NCBI GenBank assembly: GCA_035495555.1
Contig: DATJFQ010000036.1
Location: 1 to 20,546, forward strand
Source of the DNA: DATJFQ01 sp035495555
Lineage (GTDB): Bacteria > Acidobacteriota > Vicinamibacteria > Vicinamibacterales > 2-12-FULL-66-21
Length of the DNA: 20,546 nucleotides
Direction of reading: 5' to 3'
Shown here: positions 14,831 through 20,546 of the stretch, piece by piece
Layout: every line of letters starts with the position of its first letter
Numbering within the stretch: the stretch's first letter is position 1
Notes under the pieces: model-generated
Told to the model about the DNA's origin: nothing
The model's input: only the letters and a program-made list of their open reading frames with translations
Database searches by the model: none
Translations under genes and position numbers: made by a program

Positions 14831-14847
14831 CGCGCCCACGAGGCGCG
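14831..14847 (-). terminator. Hairpin between HTH-RDD and MBL genes
   Basis: A 6-bp perfect stem, CGCGCC/GGCGCG, with a 5-nt loop lies 3 bp after the HTH-RDD stop and 13 bp before the MBL gene's GTG. No U-run follows, so attenuation or a chance GC dyad are both possible. Confidence 0.3.
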
Positions 14848-14850
14848 GTG

Positions 14851-15642
14851 TCAGAAAGCCAAACGTTCGCCGTCGACGGTTCCATTCGGGCCGACGCGGC
14901 GCAGCGTCAGTCGACCGATCCGCACGCCGAGCGCGGCAATCGATCGGAGATCGCGAAATCCCGCAGCGAGCGCGCGGTCGCCGACGGCTCTCAGCGTGTG
15001 CGCAGTCGTCCCGGCCTGACTCGCCGTGCCCGTCAGCCGCTCACCGATTGTGCTGCCGGCCACCCCTGCGAAGCACAGGAAATAGAGCACCGCCATCAAC
15101 GCGCCGAAGGCGCCGAACGCGGCGGCTCCGTGGTCCATCGCCGATGGCGGAACGCGATTGAGAATCGCGGCGGCGGTGACCGTCACCAGCAACGGCGCGG
15201 CAATCAGTGCCCCATCGATCGTCAGCGCTGCCGCGATCATGCCCGCGCGCCGCCGATCGGGCCACCAGGCGGGTTCGGCGCTCGGCGCATCCACCAGTTG
15301 CGTCGTCGACGGCTGCGCTTCGGGCGGTCTGACCGGCGGCGACTCCGGCTTCTGTGGCTTGAGACCGCGGACACGGGCAAGGCCTGCGATGGGATCCTCG
15401 ATGCCGGGGAGCGACGCTTCGCACGACTTGACGATCGCCTCGGCATCCAGTCCAAGGAATGAGGCATAGGTGCGTACCGCGGATCGGGCGTACAAACCGT
15501 GGGGCATGCGCTCCCATAGTCCAGCTTCCATGGCGACGAGCAACGGTTCGCGCACGCCGGTACGCCGAGCCACGGTGGCACGGTCCAGCCCGCGCTTCAG
15601 CCGCGCCTGCTTCAGTAGTTCGTGAGCTTCTCGTTCAGACAC
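14851..15642 (-). CDS. HTH (RodZ-type) and RDD-domain membrane protein
   Basis: A 263-aa protein with a mixed architecture. Residues ~6-75 form a HTH_25/RodZ-like helix-turn-helix with the characteristic Tyr-Ala-Arg...Val-Arg-Thr-Tyr-Ala segment (51-60). Residues ~93-128 are a Pro/Glu-rich linker. An RDD-like membrane part follows: RRAGMIAAALTIDGALI (131-147) begins the first helix and a second helix spans ~180-197, ending in GSTIGERLTG (196-205). A soluble tail of ~58 residues follows. It should sit in the inner membrane with the HTH in the cytoplasm. RodZ's periplasmic part is replaced by RDD, so a cytoskeletal role cannot be assumed. The start is GTG at 15642 behind a GGGGG-rich stretch. 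Confidence 0.78.
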   Translation of the reverse strand: MSEREAHELLKQARLKRGLDRATVARRTGVREPLLVAMEAGLWERMPHGLYARSAVRTYASFLGLDAEAIVKSCEASLPGIEDPIAGLARVRGLKPQKPESPPVRPPEAQPSTTQLVDAPSAEPAWWPDRRRAGMIAAALTIDGALIAAPLLVTVTAAAILNRVPPSAMDHGAAAFGAFGALMAVLYFLCFAGVAGSTIGERLTGTASQAGTTAHTLRAVGDRALAAGFRDLRSIAALGVRIGRLTLRRVGPNGTVDGERLAF

Positions 15643-15894
15643 GTCGACCCCCGATCCGCCTATCGGTCTGATCGTGTGGTCGCTTTACATCCCGCCGCTT
15701 CCGCGGAGGCACGTCGCGCTTCGATGGGGAGGGACGCTACGGAGGTGAGATTGGGACCATCGCCTGTGAAAACGCCAGGAAGAGGGGTGGCCGCAGTGTG
15801 CGCTACGGCCGGGGAAAACGTTTCCGAAGCGATGGTCCTCTGCTTAAGACGATAGTGCTGCAGCGATGGTTGGGCAAGATTATTTCGCGGAATT
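15643..15894. other. 252-bp intergenic region with dyads and repeated GCGATGGT
   Basis: Probable leader or promoter region of the HTH-RDD gene. Besides the large inverted repeat listed separately, it has a short CCGC-loop-GCGG hairpin at 15695-15706 (loop GGAA on the minus strand). It also has an AT-rich patch near 15878-15890, just past the response-regulator stop. No convincing ORF was found. Confidence 0.5.
15754..15838. ncRNA. Candidate structured RNA closed by a 10-bp stem
   Basis: GGACCATCGC (15754-15763) pairs perfectly with GCGATGGTCC (15829-15838). The enclosed 65 nt contain GGCCG/CGGCC (15789-15793 with 15806-15810), GGAAA-ACG-TTTCC (15813-15825) and a weak CTG/CAG pair. The result is a multibranch shape with internal hairpins. 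A further partial copy, GCGATGGT, lies at 15863-15870, so repeated protein-binding sites are an alternative. On the minus strand this would be a leader ~110 nt before the HTH-RDD GTG. It does not match a riboswitch class I recognise. Confidence 0.4.
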
Positions 15895-16287
15895 CTATGC
15901 TCCGCCGGTGCTGTCCGGCGGCAGCTTGCGGACGCAGTGGGAACGCACGCACGCGACGAGCGCATCCAGCTCGACCGGTTTGGGCACGCAGTCCCGGGCC
16001 CCCAGCGCCTCGGCAATCGATAGCATCTCCCTGCCGGCGGCGGAGACGCAGACAACAGGGATCCGCTCGCCAAGGGAGCGCTTCTTCCGCTCCACGAGGA
16101 ACGTCAGCCCGTCCATTCCCGGCATCATCAGATCCAGGACGATGACGCAGGGGTGCTCGGTCGAAAGGACCCTCAGCGCTTCCTGACCATCTGCGGCCGT
16201 CAGCACGTCGAAACCGTCGAACGAGAGCGCCATGCTCTCCAGCTCACGCATATCCGGGTCGTCGTCCACGACGAGCACAGTGGCCAT
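15895..16287 (-). CDS. Single-domain response regulator (CheY-like receiver)
   Basis: A 130-aa receiver domain without an output domain. VLVVDDDPDMRELE begins the first strand and gives the acidic pocket (Asp8-Asp10). LDLMMPGMDG carries the phospho-acceptor Asp52. Ser82 follows strand 4 (VVCVSA), and Lys103 in PKP completes the site. The start is one of three consecutive ATGs (16293, 16290, 16287); I take the last, and all keep the frame. A longer frame to 16356 is rejected because it would overlap the divergent cyclophilin start. No histidine kinase is adjacent, so its partner is elsewhere. It may act by protein-protein contact, as CheY- or Spo0F-like proteins do. Confidence 0.88.
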   Translation of the reverse strand: MATVLVVDDDPDMRELESMALSFDGFDVLTAADGQEALRVLSTEHPCVIVLDLMMPGMDGLTFLVERKKRSLGERIPVVCVSAAGREMLSIAEALGARDCVPKPVELDALVACVRSHCVRKLPPDSTGGA

Positions 16288-16293
16288 CATCAT

Positions 16294-16354
16294 GAGGGTA
16301 TCGGTTACACGCGTGAAAGGCCACAGGCCCCCTGGTAGTATCAGTCGCGTCGCC
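16294..16354. promoter_or_regulatory. Divergent promoter region, response regulator/cyclophilin
   Basis: A 61-bp gap between divergent starts must hold the promoters for one or both genes. No consensus -35/-10 pair stands out, and neither start has a strong Shine-Dalgarno site. Confidence 0.35.
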
Positions 16355-17002
16355 ATGCTTCCGTCATTAGCGCTCGCCGTCGCGTTGTGCGTCCAACAAA
16401 CCGGCCCGGCGTTGCCAGGTCCGGACAGTCCGGCTATGCACCAGCGGGCGCCGGACCACTACCGGGTGCGGCTCGAGACCAGCAAAGGGCCCTTCGTCAT
16501 CGAGGTGCACCGCGACTGGGCGCCGGAGGGCGCCGACCGCTTCTACAACCTCGTTCGCCTCCACTTTTACGACGCCGCCAGGTTCTTCCGGATCCGTCCG
16601 GGCGTGTTCGTGCAATTCGGCATCAACGGCGATCCGGCGATTGCCTCCGCGTGGCGGCACGCGACGATTCCGGACGACCCGTGGCACGGCGTCTCCAACA
16701 CGCGCGGCACCATCGCCTACGCGTTCAAGGATCCAAACGGCCGAACGACACAGGTTTTCATAAATCTGCGCGACAACTCCGCCGACGATGACAAGGAGCC
16801 GTTCGTGCCGTTCGGGCGGGTCGTCGAGGGCATGGACGTGGTGGATGCCCTGTACGGGGGCTACGGCGAGCGGGCCGGCGGCGGGATCCGGGCAGGGAAG
16901 CAGGATCCGGTGTTCGCGGGAGGGAACGCGTACCTCGACCGCGAGTTTCCGAAGCTGGATTACATCGTTCGAGCCGTCGTCGAACAGCCGCCCGCCCGGT
17001 GA
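16355..17002 (+). CDS. Secreted cyclophilin-type peptidyl-prolyl isomerase
   Basis: A 215-aa protein. From ATG 16355 the first ~17 residues form a short hydrophobic signal peptide followed by a Pro/Gly-rich segment, so a periplasmic location is likely. The cyclophilin core follows: FVIEVHRDWAPEGADRFYNL (residues 47-66), FFRIRPGVFVQFGI (77-90), TQVFINLRDN (132-141), and PFGRVVEGMDVVDALY (152-167). It catalyses cis-trans isomerisation of Xaa-Pro bonds during folding of exported proteins. The active-site Arg is plausibly Arg79 in the FFRI motif. The frame is open further upstream to 16232, but that extension overlaps the divergent response regulator, lacks a signal-like pattern and is rejected. 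An insertion near 170-195 is longer than in minimal cyclophilins. Confidence 0.87.
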   Translation: MLPSLALAVALCVQQTGPALPGPDSPAMHQRAPDHYRVRLETSKGPFVIEVHRDWAPEGADRFYNLVRLHFYDAARFFRIRPGVFVQFGINGDPAIASAWRHATIPDDPWHGVSNTRGTIAYAFKDPNGRTTQVFINLRDNSADDDKEPFVPFGRVVEGMDVVDALYGGYGERAGGGIRAGKQDPVFAGGNAYLDREFPKLDYIVRAVVEQPPAR

Positions 17003-17061
17003 AGACAGACGCGTAACGCGCTGGCATCAGTTCTGTAGCCAGTGCGGGGAAACCGGCCGGC

Positions 17062-17784
17062 ATGGCAGTTCTGATGACAAAACGGTTATTCACTGTTCAG
17101 AGATGGCGCTCGTGCGCCGTCGCGGCGCTCGCGCTCGTCGTGGCCGCCGCAGTGCCCCGGGCCGCGTCGCCCCGCCTGGCGACGGCGAGGATTTCAGGGA
17201 TCGTTACCGTGACGGCGGCGGCGCGGGCGCCGCTCGCCTCGCCGGCTTACGCGAGCCGGCGCGTCGTGGCAACCGTCGCAGCCCCTGCGTCTGAACTCGC
17301 GAACGTCGTGGTGTTCGTGAAAGGCGCGCCGTTCGACGGTGCGCTGCCTGCCATGCACGGCAAAATCGTGCAGCAGGACGAAGCGTTCGTGCCGCACCTG
17401 CTCGCGGTCACGCGCGGGTCCGTCATCGACTTTCCGAATCTCGACCCCTACTTTCACGACGTTTTCTCGCTTTCGGATGCCGCAGCGTTCGATCTGGGCA
17501 GCTATGCGCGGGGAAAGAGCCGGTCCCGCCGGTTCACCAAAGCCGGCCTCGTCAAGGTGTTCTGCCATCTGCACTCGCACATGACGGCGAGCATCATGGT
17601 CTTCGATCATCCGTACTTCGCCATACCGGCGGCGGATGGTTCGTTCAGCATCGGCGATCTGCCGCCCGGGCGATACACCGTCAGCGCGTGGCACGAGCGG
17701 ATTGGCGAAAGCTCCCGCGCGGTCACGCTGGAACCGGGCGGCACGACCGACGTGCGGTTCTCGCTGCCTGTGGTGCAGCAGTGA
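17062..17784 (+). CDS. Cupredoxin-like exported protein with beta-sandwich tail
   Basis: A 240-aa protein with a basic start and hydrophobic signal segment (~17-35). A cupredoxin-like domain spans ~45-185. The copper ligands would be His132 (PYFHDVFS), Cys168, His171 and Met174 in VFCHLHSHM, i.e. the C-x2-H-x2-M arrangement common in small predicted plastocyanins. Residues ~186-237 form a carboxypeptidase-regulatory-like beta-sandwich (DGSFSIGDLPPGRYTVSAWHE). Such proteins are sometimes annotated 'methylamine utilization protein', without evidence for that role. A periplasmic blue-copper electron carrier or copper/redox sensor is plausible. It is the first of three overlapping genes: its TGA overlaps the next gene's GTG (GTGA). 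Met5 is an alternative start. Confidence 0.8.
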   Translation: MAVLMTKRLFTVQRWRSCAVAALALVVAAAVPRAASPRLATARISGIVTVTAAARAPLASPAYASRRVVATVAAPASELANVVVFVKGAPFDGALPAMHGKIVQQDEAFVPHLLAVTRGSVIDFPNLDPYFHDVFSLSDAAAFDLGSYARGKSRSRRFTKAGLVKVFCHLHSHMTASIMVFDHPYFAIPAADGSFSIGDLPPGRYTVSAWHERIGESSRAVTLEPGGTTDVRFSLPVVQQ

Positions 17785-19469
17785 CGCGCGCGCGTACGCC
17801 CCCGCGGTTCGTCGCGCGGACGCTTGTCGCCACGTTCGCCACGGTCGGGTTCATCCTCGCGGGTGTTTTCGTCGTCATCACGCTGGTCGTGCGCGATCGC
17901 GTCCGCTCGAGCGTGGTCGAACGGCTCGAGACCGGACAACAGATGTTGTCCACGCTGGAGCAGCGGCGCATCGCGGATCTGCAGTCGCAGGCGGCGGCGC
18001 TTGCCGAGAGTCCGACGATCAAAGCGGCGCTCGACACGTATCGCGCGGAGCAGCGCGCCGACAGCGCACAGCGCCGCGACCTGCTTGCAACCGTACAACA
18101 CGGAGTCGAAGAACTGGGCAGCCGGATCCGGCCAGACGTCCTGGCCGTCGTCGACGCCAGGGGGGTGGTCGTCGGCGTGACGGGACGGCACGCGCGCGAG
18201 TGGCCCGCGCTGCGTCCGACGCCCGGCAGCGTGGTCACGGGACACGGCGCCGCGTTTCGGGTCGGCTCTGCGCCGCTGCAGCTCGGCGATGCGGTGATCG
18301 GAACGCTCTATCTTGCCGTCGCGCTCGACGAAGCATATGCCGAGCAGCTCGCGGCGGTTTCCGGGGCGCGGACCGCCATCTTCTCGCGTGATGCCATCGT
18401 CGCGACGACACTGCCGCAGGATGCGGCCGCGGAGTTCACGCACGAGGTCGCTGAGCGGCTTGGCGCCGCCGGTACGGTGAAGCTGGGCGGGCAGCAGTAT
18501 GCCGTCCGCCGTCTGTTCCGCGAGAACGACGCCGCTGTTTACACGCTCGACTCGATTGATGCCGCGGCTGCCCCGGTCATCTCCGCGGCACTGCGCGCGA
18601 TCGTCGGCGTCGGTCTCGCCGCGCTGCTGCTCGCGGGCGTTGCGAGCCTGTGGCTCTCGCGATCCGTCGCGCGACCGATCGACATGCTGTCGCGTTCGCT
18701 CGCCGAGATGACCGCGTCCCGCACGTACGACCGGCCGGTGCCGCTCACGGGATCGAGCCGGGAAGTGGATGCGCTCGCCGGCACGTTCAACACCTTGATG
18801 GCGTCGCTCGCGGCGGCCGAAGCGGAGACGCGCGACGCCTACGTCGGGGCCATCCGCGCGCTCGCGCTGGCGCTCGATGCCCGCGATCCATACACCGCCG
18901 GACACTCGGAGCGCGTCAGCGCGATCTCTGTCGCGATGGGCCAGAAGCTTGGCCTGGCCGAGGCAGACGTCGACGTCCTGCGGCTCGGTGCGCTGCTTCA
19001 TGACATCGGCAAGATCGGGGTTTCGGACGAAGTCCTGCGCAAGCCCGGCGCGCTGACCGCCGACGAATACGACTTGATCAAACGGCACCCGGCCATCGGC
19101 GCGAGAATCCTCCGCACGGTCCCGTTTCTCGCGCCACACCTGCCGATCGTGGAGCTGCATCACGAGCGGCCCGACGGGCAGGGCTATCCACACGGCCTTC
19201 GCGCCGACGAGATCCCCGTGCTCGCGCGAGTCGTCCACGTCGCGGATGCGTTCGACGCGATCACCAGCGCGCGAGCGTATCGGCCGGCGCACTCGTCGAA
19301 CGAGGGGCTCGCTGAGCTCTGGCGGCATGCGGGTACGCAATTCGACGTGGAAGCGCTGGCGGCGCTTGCGGCCATCGTCCCGACGCTGCGGTTCGAAGAC
19401 GCGCGGATCGACACCACGGCCGCCAGGGCTGCACGCCGCAGCGCGCTCGTCGTGATGACACGACCATGA
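17781..19469 (+). CDS. Membrane sensor HD-GYP phosphodiesterase
   Basis: A 562-aa protein from a GTG at 17781 that overlaps the previous stop by 4 nt; a longer frame back to 17688 is only a shadow of the cupredoxin gene. Order: TM helix ~12-37, extracytoplasmic sensor region ~38-265 (CACHE-like by layout), TM helix ~267-292, HAMP ~293-345 (SRSVARPIDML), then HD-GYP ~355-540. Catalytic residues are present: GHSERV (His375), LLHDIGKIG (His407, Asp408), HHE (460-462), DGQGYP (465-470) and VADAFDAITS (487-496). It should hydrolyse c-di-GMP in the cytoplasm in response to a periplasmic cue. Neighbours suggest that cue involves the cupredoxin-like protein and the outer-membrane-like protein. Confidence 0.92.
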   Translation: MTRARTPPRFVARTLVATFATVGFILAGVFVVITLVVRDRVRSSVVERLETGQQMLSTLEQRRIADLQSQAAALAESPTIKAALDTYRAEQRADSAQRRDLLATVQHGVEELGSRIRPDVLAVVDARGVVVGVTGRHAREWPALRPTPGSVVTGHGAAFRVGSAPLQLGDAVIGTLYLAVALDEAYAEQLAAVSGARTAIFSRDAIVATTLPQDAAAEFTHEVAERLGAAGTVKLGGQQYAVRRLFRENDAAVYTLDSIDAAAAPVISAALRAIVGVGLAALLLAGVASLWLSRSVARPIDMLSRSLAEMTASRTYDRPVPLTGSSREVDALAGTFNTLMASLAAAEAETRDAYVGAIRALALALDARDPYTAGHSERVSAISVAMGQKLGLAEADVDVLRLGALLHDIGKIGVSDEVLRKPGALTADEYDLIKRHPAIGARILRTVPFLAPHLPIVELHHERPDGQGYPHGLRADEIPVLARVVHVADAFDAITSARAYRPAHSSNEGLAELWRHAGTQFDVEALAALAAIVPTLRFEDARIDTTAARAARRSALVVMTRP

Positions 19470-20527
19470 GGGGGACTGCCGCCGCGCTCGCGACCGTCGC
19501 TCTGGCCGGCGTCGCGCCGTGGTGTGCATCCGCGCAGGAGTTCTCGCGGACAGCGAACGAGACCGTCGTCTCGATTCAGACGCAGAGCGGCTGGGATCAT
19601 CCCGCGCTCATGCTGGACGCGTTGACCACGGTCCGCGTCGGCTCCGGCCTTGTCGCGATCGTCAGGCCCTGGGCGTGGCGCCGGCCCGACGGGACGTGGA
19701 CAGCCGCCTGGTATCAGATGCAGGCGCGGTATGCGCGCCGCGTGAGCTCCGCGAATCTTCGAATCGACGGCGGCATCATCACCTCTCCGATCGGGCTTGG
19801 TGCGTCGCTGATGCGCGCGGACGCCAACCCCTTGATGGCACCGCCCTTCTACTACGTCGTCCCGCTGCCCCGGTTCGACACGCGGTTCGACAAGCTGCAG
19901 ATGATGTCGGGCGGCTATCCGCTCGGCGTCGTCACCACCGTCTCCGGCCGATGGTGGGACGTGCGCGCGGGCGCCACCGACTCCACGCCGGCACGTCCGC
20001 AGTTGGAGCTGAGGTCCGCTCGCTCGCCCGCATACGCGCAGGTCGTTGCGGGCGGCGGCATCATGCCAGTCCCAGGCCTCCGGGTCGGAGTCGGATTCGC
20101 CCGCGGACGATACCGCGGAGCGCAATCGTTCTCGACGGGGATCGGTTTTGCGCCGGCCGCGAGCGCCACGATCTTCAACGTGGAAGGCGAGTACACGGTC
20201 CGTTACACGCGGCTTTCCGGCGAGTGGGTTCGGAACGTGTTCGAGACAACGTTGACGCCGGCGACTGCCACCGCATCGTACGTGCAGATCGCACAGACTC
20301 TGACTCCCCGCTGGTTCGCGGCGGCGCGCTGGACGGCAGCGCATGCGCCGGTCGGATTACCGGGTGCGTGGCAGCGGCACGTGGACACGGCCTACGAAAC
20401 GTCGGTCGGCTATCGCCTCTCGGTGGGCTGGACGCTTCGGAGCGGCTGGTCCGCGCAGCGCGGGTTCACGGCGTCGGGGTTCGATCATCAGATTGGCGCG
20501 TCGTTGGTATGGGCGCGGCGGTGGTAG
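19466..20527 (+). CDS. Putative outer-membrane beta-barrel protein
   Basis: A 353-aa protein. A signal peptide is clear, with cleavage after Ala-Ser-Ala near residue 23. The mature part alternates polar and hydrophobic residues with many aromatic, Gly and Arg positions (e.g. GLVAIVRPWAWRR, YARRVSSANLRIDGG) and ends in Trp preceded by a strand (ASLVWARRW). This is the pattern of an outer-membrane barrel whose C-terminal aromatic residue is used for BAM recognition. No family is recognised, so pore specificity is unknown. The ATG overlaps the HD-GYP stop by 4 nt (ATGA), making co-translation very likely. The TAG at 20525-20527 leads straight into heptamer array E. Confidence 0.72.
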   Translation: MRGTAAALATVALAGVAPWCASAQEFSRTANETVVSIQTQSGWDHPALMLDALTTVRVGSGLVAIVRPWAWRRPDGTWTAAWYQMQARYARRVSSANLRIDGGIITSPIGLGASLMRADANPLMAPPFYYVVPLPRFDTRFDKLQMMSGGYPLGVVTTVSGRWWDVRAGATDSTPARPQLELRSARSPAYAQVVAGGGIMPVPGLRVGVGFARGRYRGAQSFSTGIGFAPAASATIFNVEGEYTVRYTRLSGEWVRNVFETTLTPATATASYVQIAQTLTPRWFAAARWTAAHAPVGLPGAWQRHVDTAYETSVGYRLSVGWTLRSGWSAQRGFTASGFDHQIGASLVWARRW

Positions 20528-20546
20528 AGGCGCCAGGCGCGAGGCG
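20527..20546. repeat. Heptanucleotide array E (SAGGCGC), cut by the window edge
   Basis: gaggcgc, caggcgc and gaggcg run from the last base of the barrel gene's stop codon to the window end, i.e. at least 2.9 units of period 7. This is short, but it fits the other four arrays in period, degeneracy and gene-boundary position. Confidence 0.5.

Noticed and set aside
14260..15462. 400-aa plus-strand ORF
   Set aside because: Arg-rich antisense shadow of the MBL and HTH-RDD genes, which both have clear domains on the minus strand.
15754..15838. Known riboswitch (c-di-GMP or cobalamin type)
   Set aside because: I compared the visible core with remembered motifs of these classes and found no match, so only a generic structured element is claimed.
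16288..16356. Extended N-terminus of the response regulator
   Set aside because: It would overlap the divergent cyclophilin start and precede a normal receiver first strand that begins right after the ATG triplet.
17688..17780. Upstream extension of the HD-GYP protein
   Set aside because: It lies over the cupredoxin gene out of frame and adds a basic, non-membrane stretch. The GTGA overlap at 17781 is the expected coupled start.
17607..19529. 640-aa minus-strand ORF, the longest frame in the window
   Set aside because: Arg/Asp/Gly-rich antisense of the HD-GYP gene, whose catalytic motifs are intact on the plus strand.

Overview
The window is GC-rich (about 65% by eye) and densely coded. It has short intergenic gaps, many GTG starts, 4-nt start/stop overlaps and several twin-arginine or Sec export signals. 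A DUF4175-type protein, a GTP-type PEP carboxykinase, an HTH-RDD membrane protein and secreted metallo-beta-lactamase-fold hydrolases suggest a Gram-negative soil bacterium, plausibly Acidobacteriota (Vicinamibacteria-like). That taxonomic call is inference; no rRNA or other phylogenetic marker is present. I saw no tRNA, rRNA, CRISPR array, insertion sequence or phage gene.

Layout. (1) 3-1700 (+) is the C-terminal part of a DUF4175-like protein with a GQQ-repeat tract. A four-copy ~49-bp tandem repeat of two hairpins (1704-1900) separates it from a convergent TSUP permease (1906-2820, -). (2) Also on the minus strand, listed by position, are a small unknown ORF (2917-3177), a Tat-exported MBL hydrolase (3200-4123) and an enterochelin-esterase-like hydrolase (4133-4924). 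(3) A second alpha/beta hydrolase (4976-5698, +) diverges from them across a heptanucleotide array. (4) A minus-strand cluster runs pckG (12175-10367), GCS2/YbdK-type carboxylate-amine ligase (10275-9172), ATP-grasp ligase (9085-8120), circularly permuted ATP-grasp protein (8101-6788) and M29-type aminopeptidase (6791-5718). The last four form a candidate pathway that makes and trims a small amide-linked peptide or metabolite. (5) Another minus-strand set is HTH-RDD membrane protein (15642-14851), RNase Z-like Tat MBL protein (14817-13891), MhqO-like ring-cleaving dioxygenase (13873-12914) and MhqD-like carboxylesterase (12917-12267). (6) A single-domain response regulator (16287-15895, -) diverges from a secreted cyclophilin (16355-17002, +). 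(7) A tightly overlapping plus-strand operon holds a cupredoxin-like protein (17062-17784), a membrane HD-GYP phosphodiesterase (17781-19469) and an outer-membrane-barrel-like protein (19466-20527).

The most unusual features are five degenerate arrays with a strict 7-bp period but different core sequences, at 4895-4957, 5700-5734, 6755-6789, 10300-10348 and from 20527 off the window edge. All lie at gene boundaries, and two run into the 5' coding ends of genes. A 10-bp inverted repeat enclosing further hairpins (15754-15838) and the amidoligase cluster are the other main candidates for undescribed biology.
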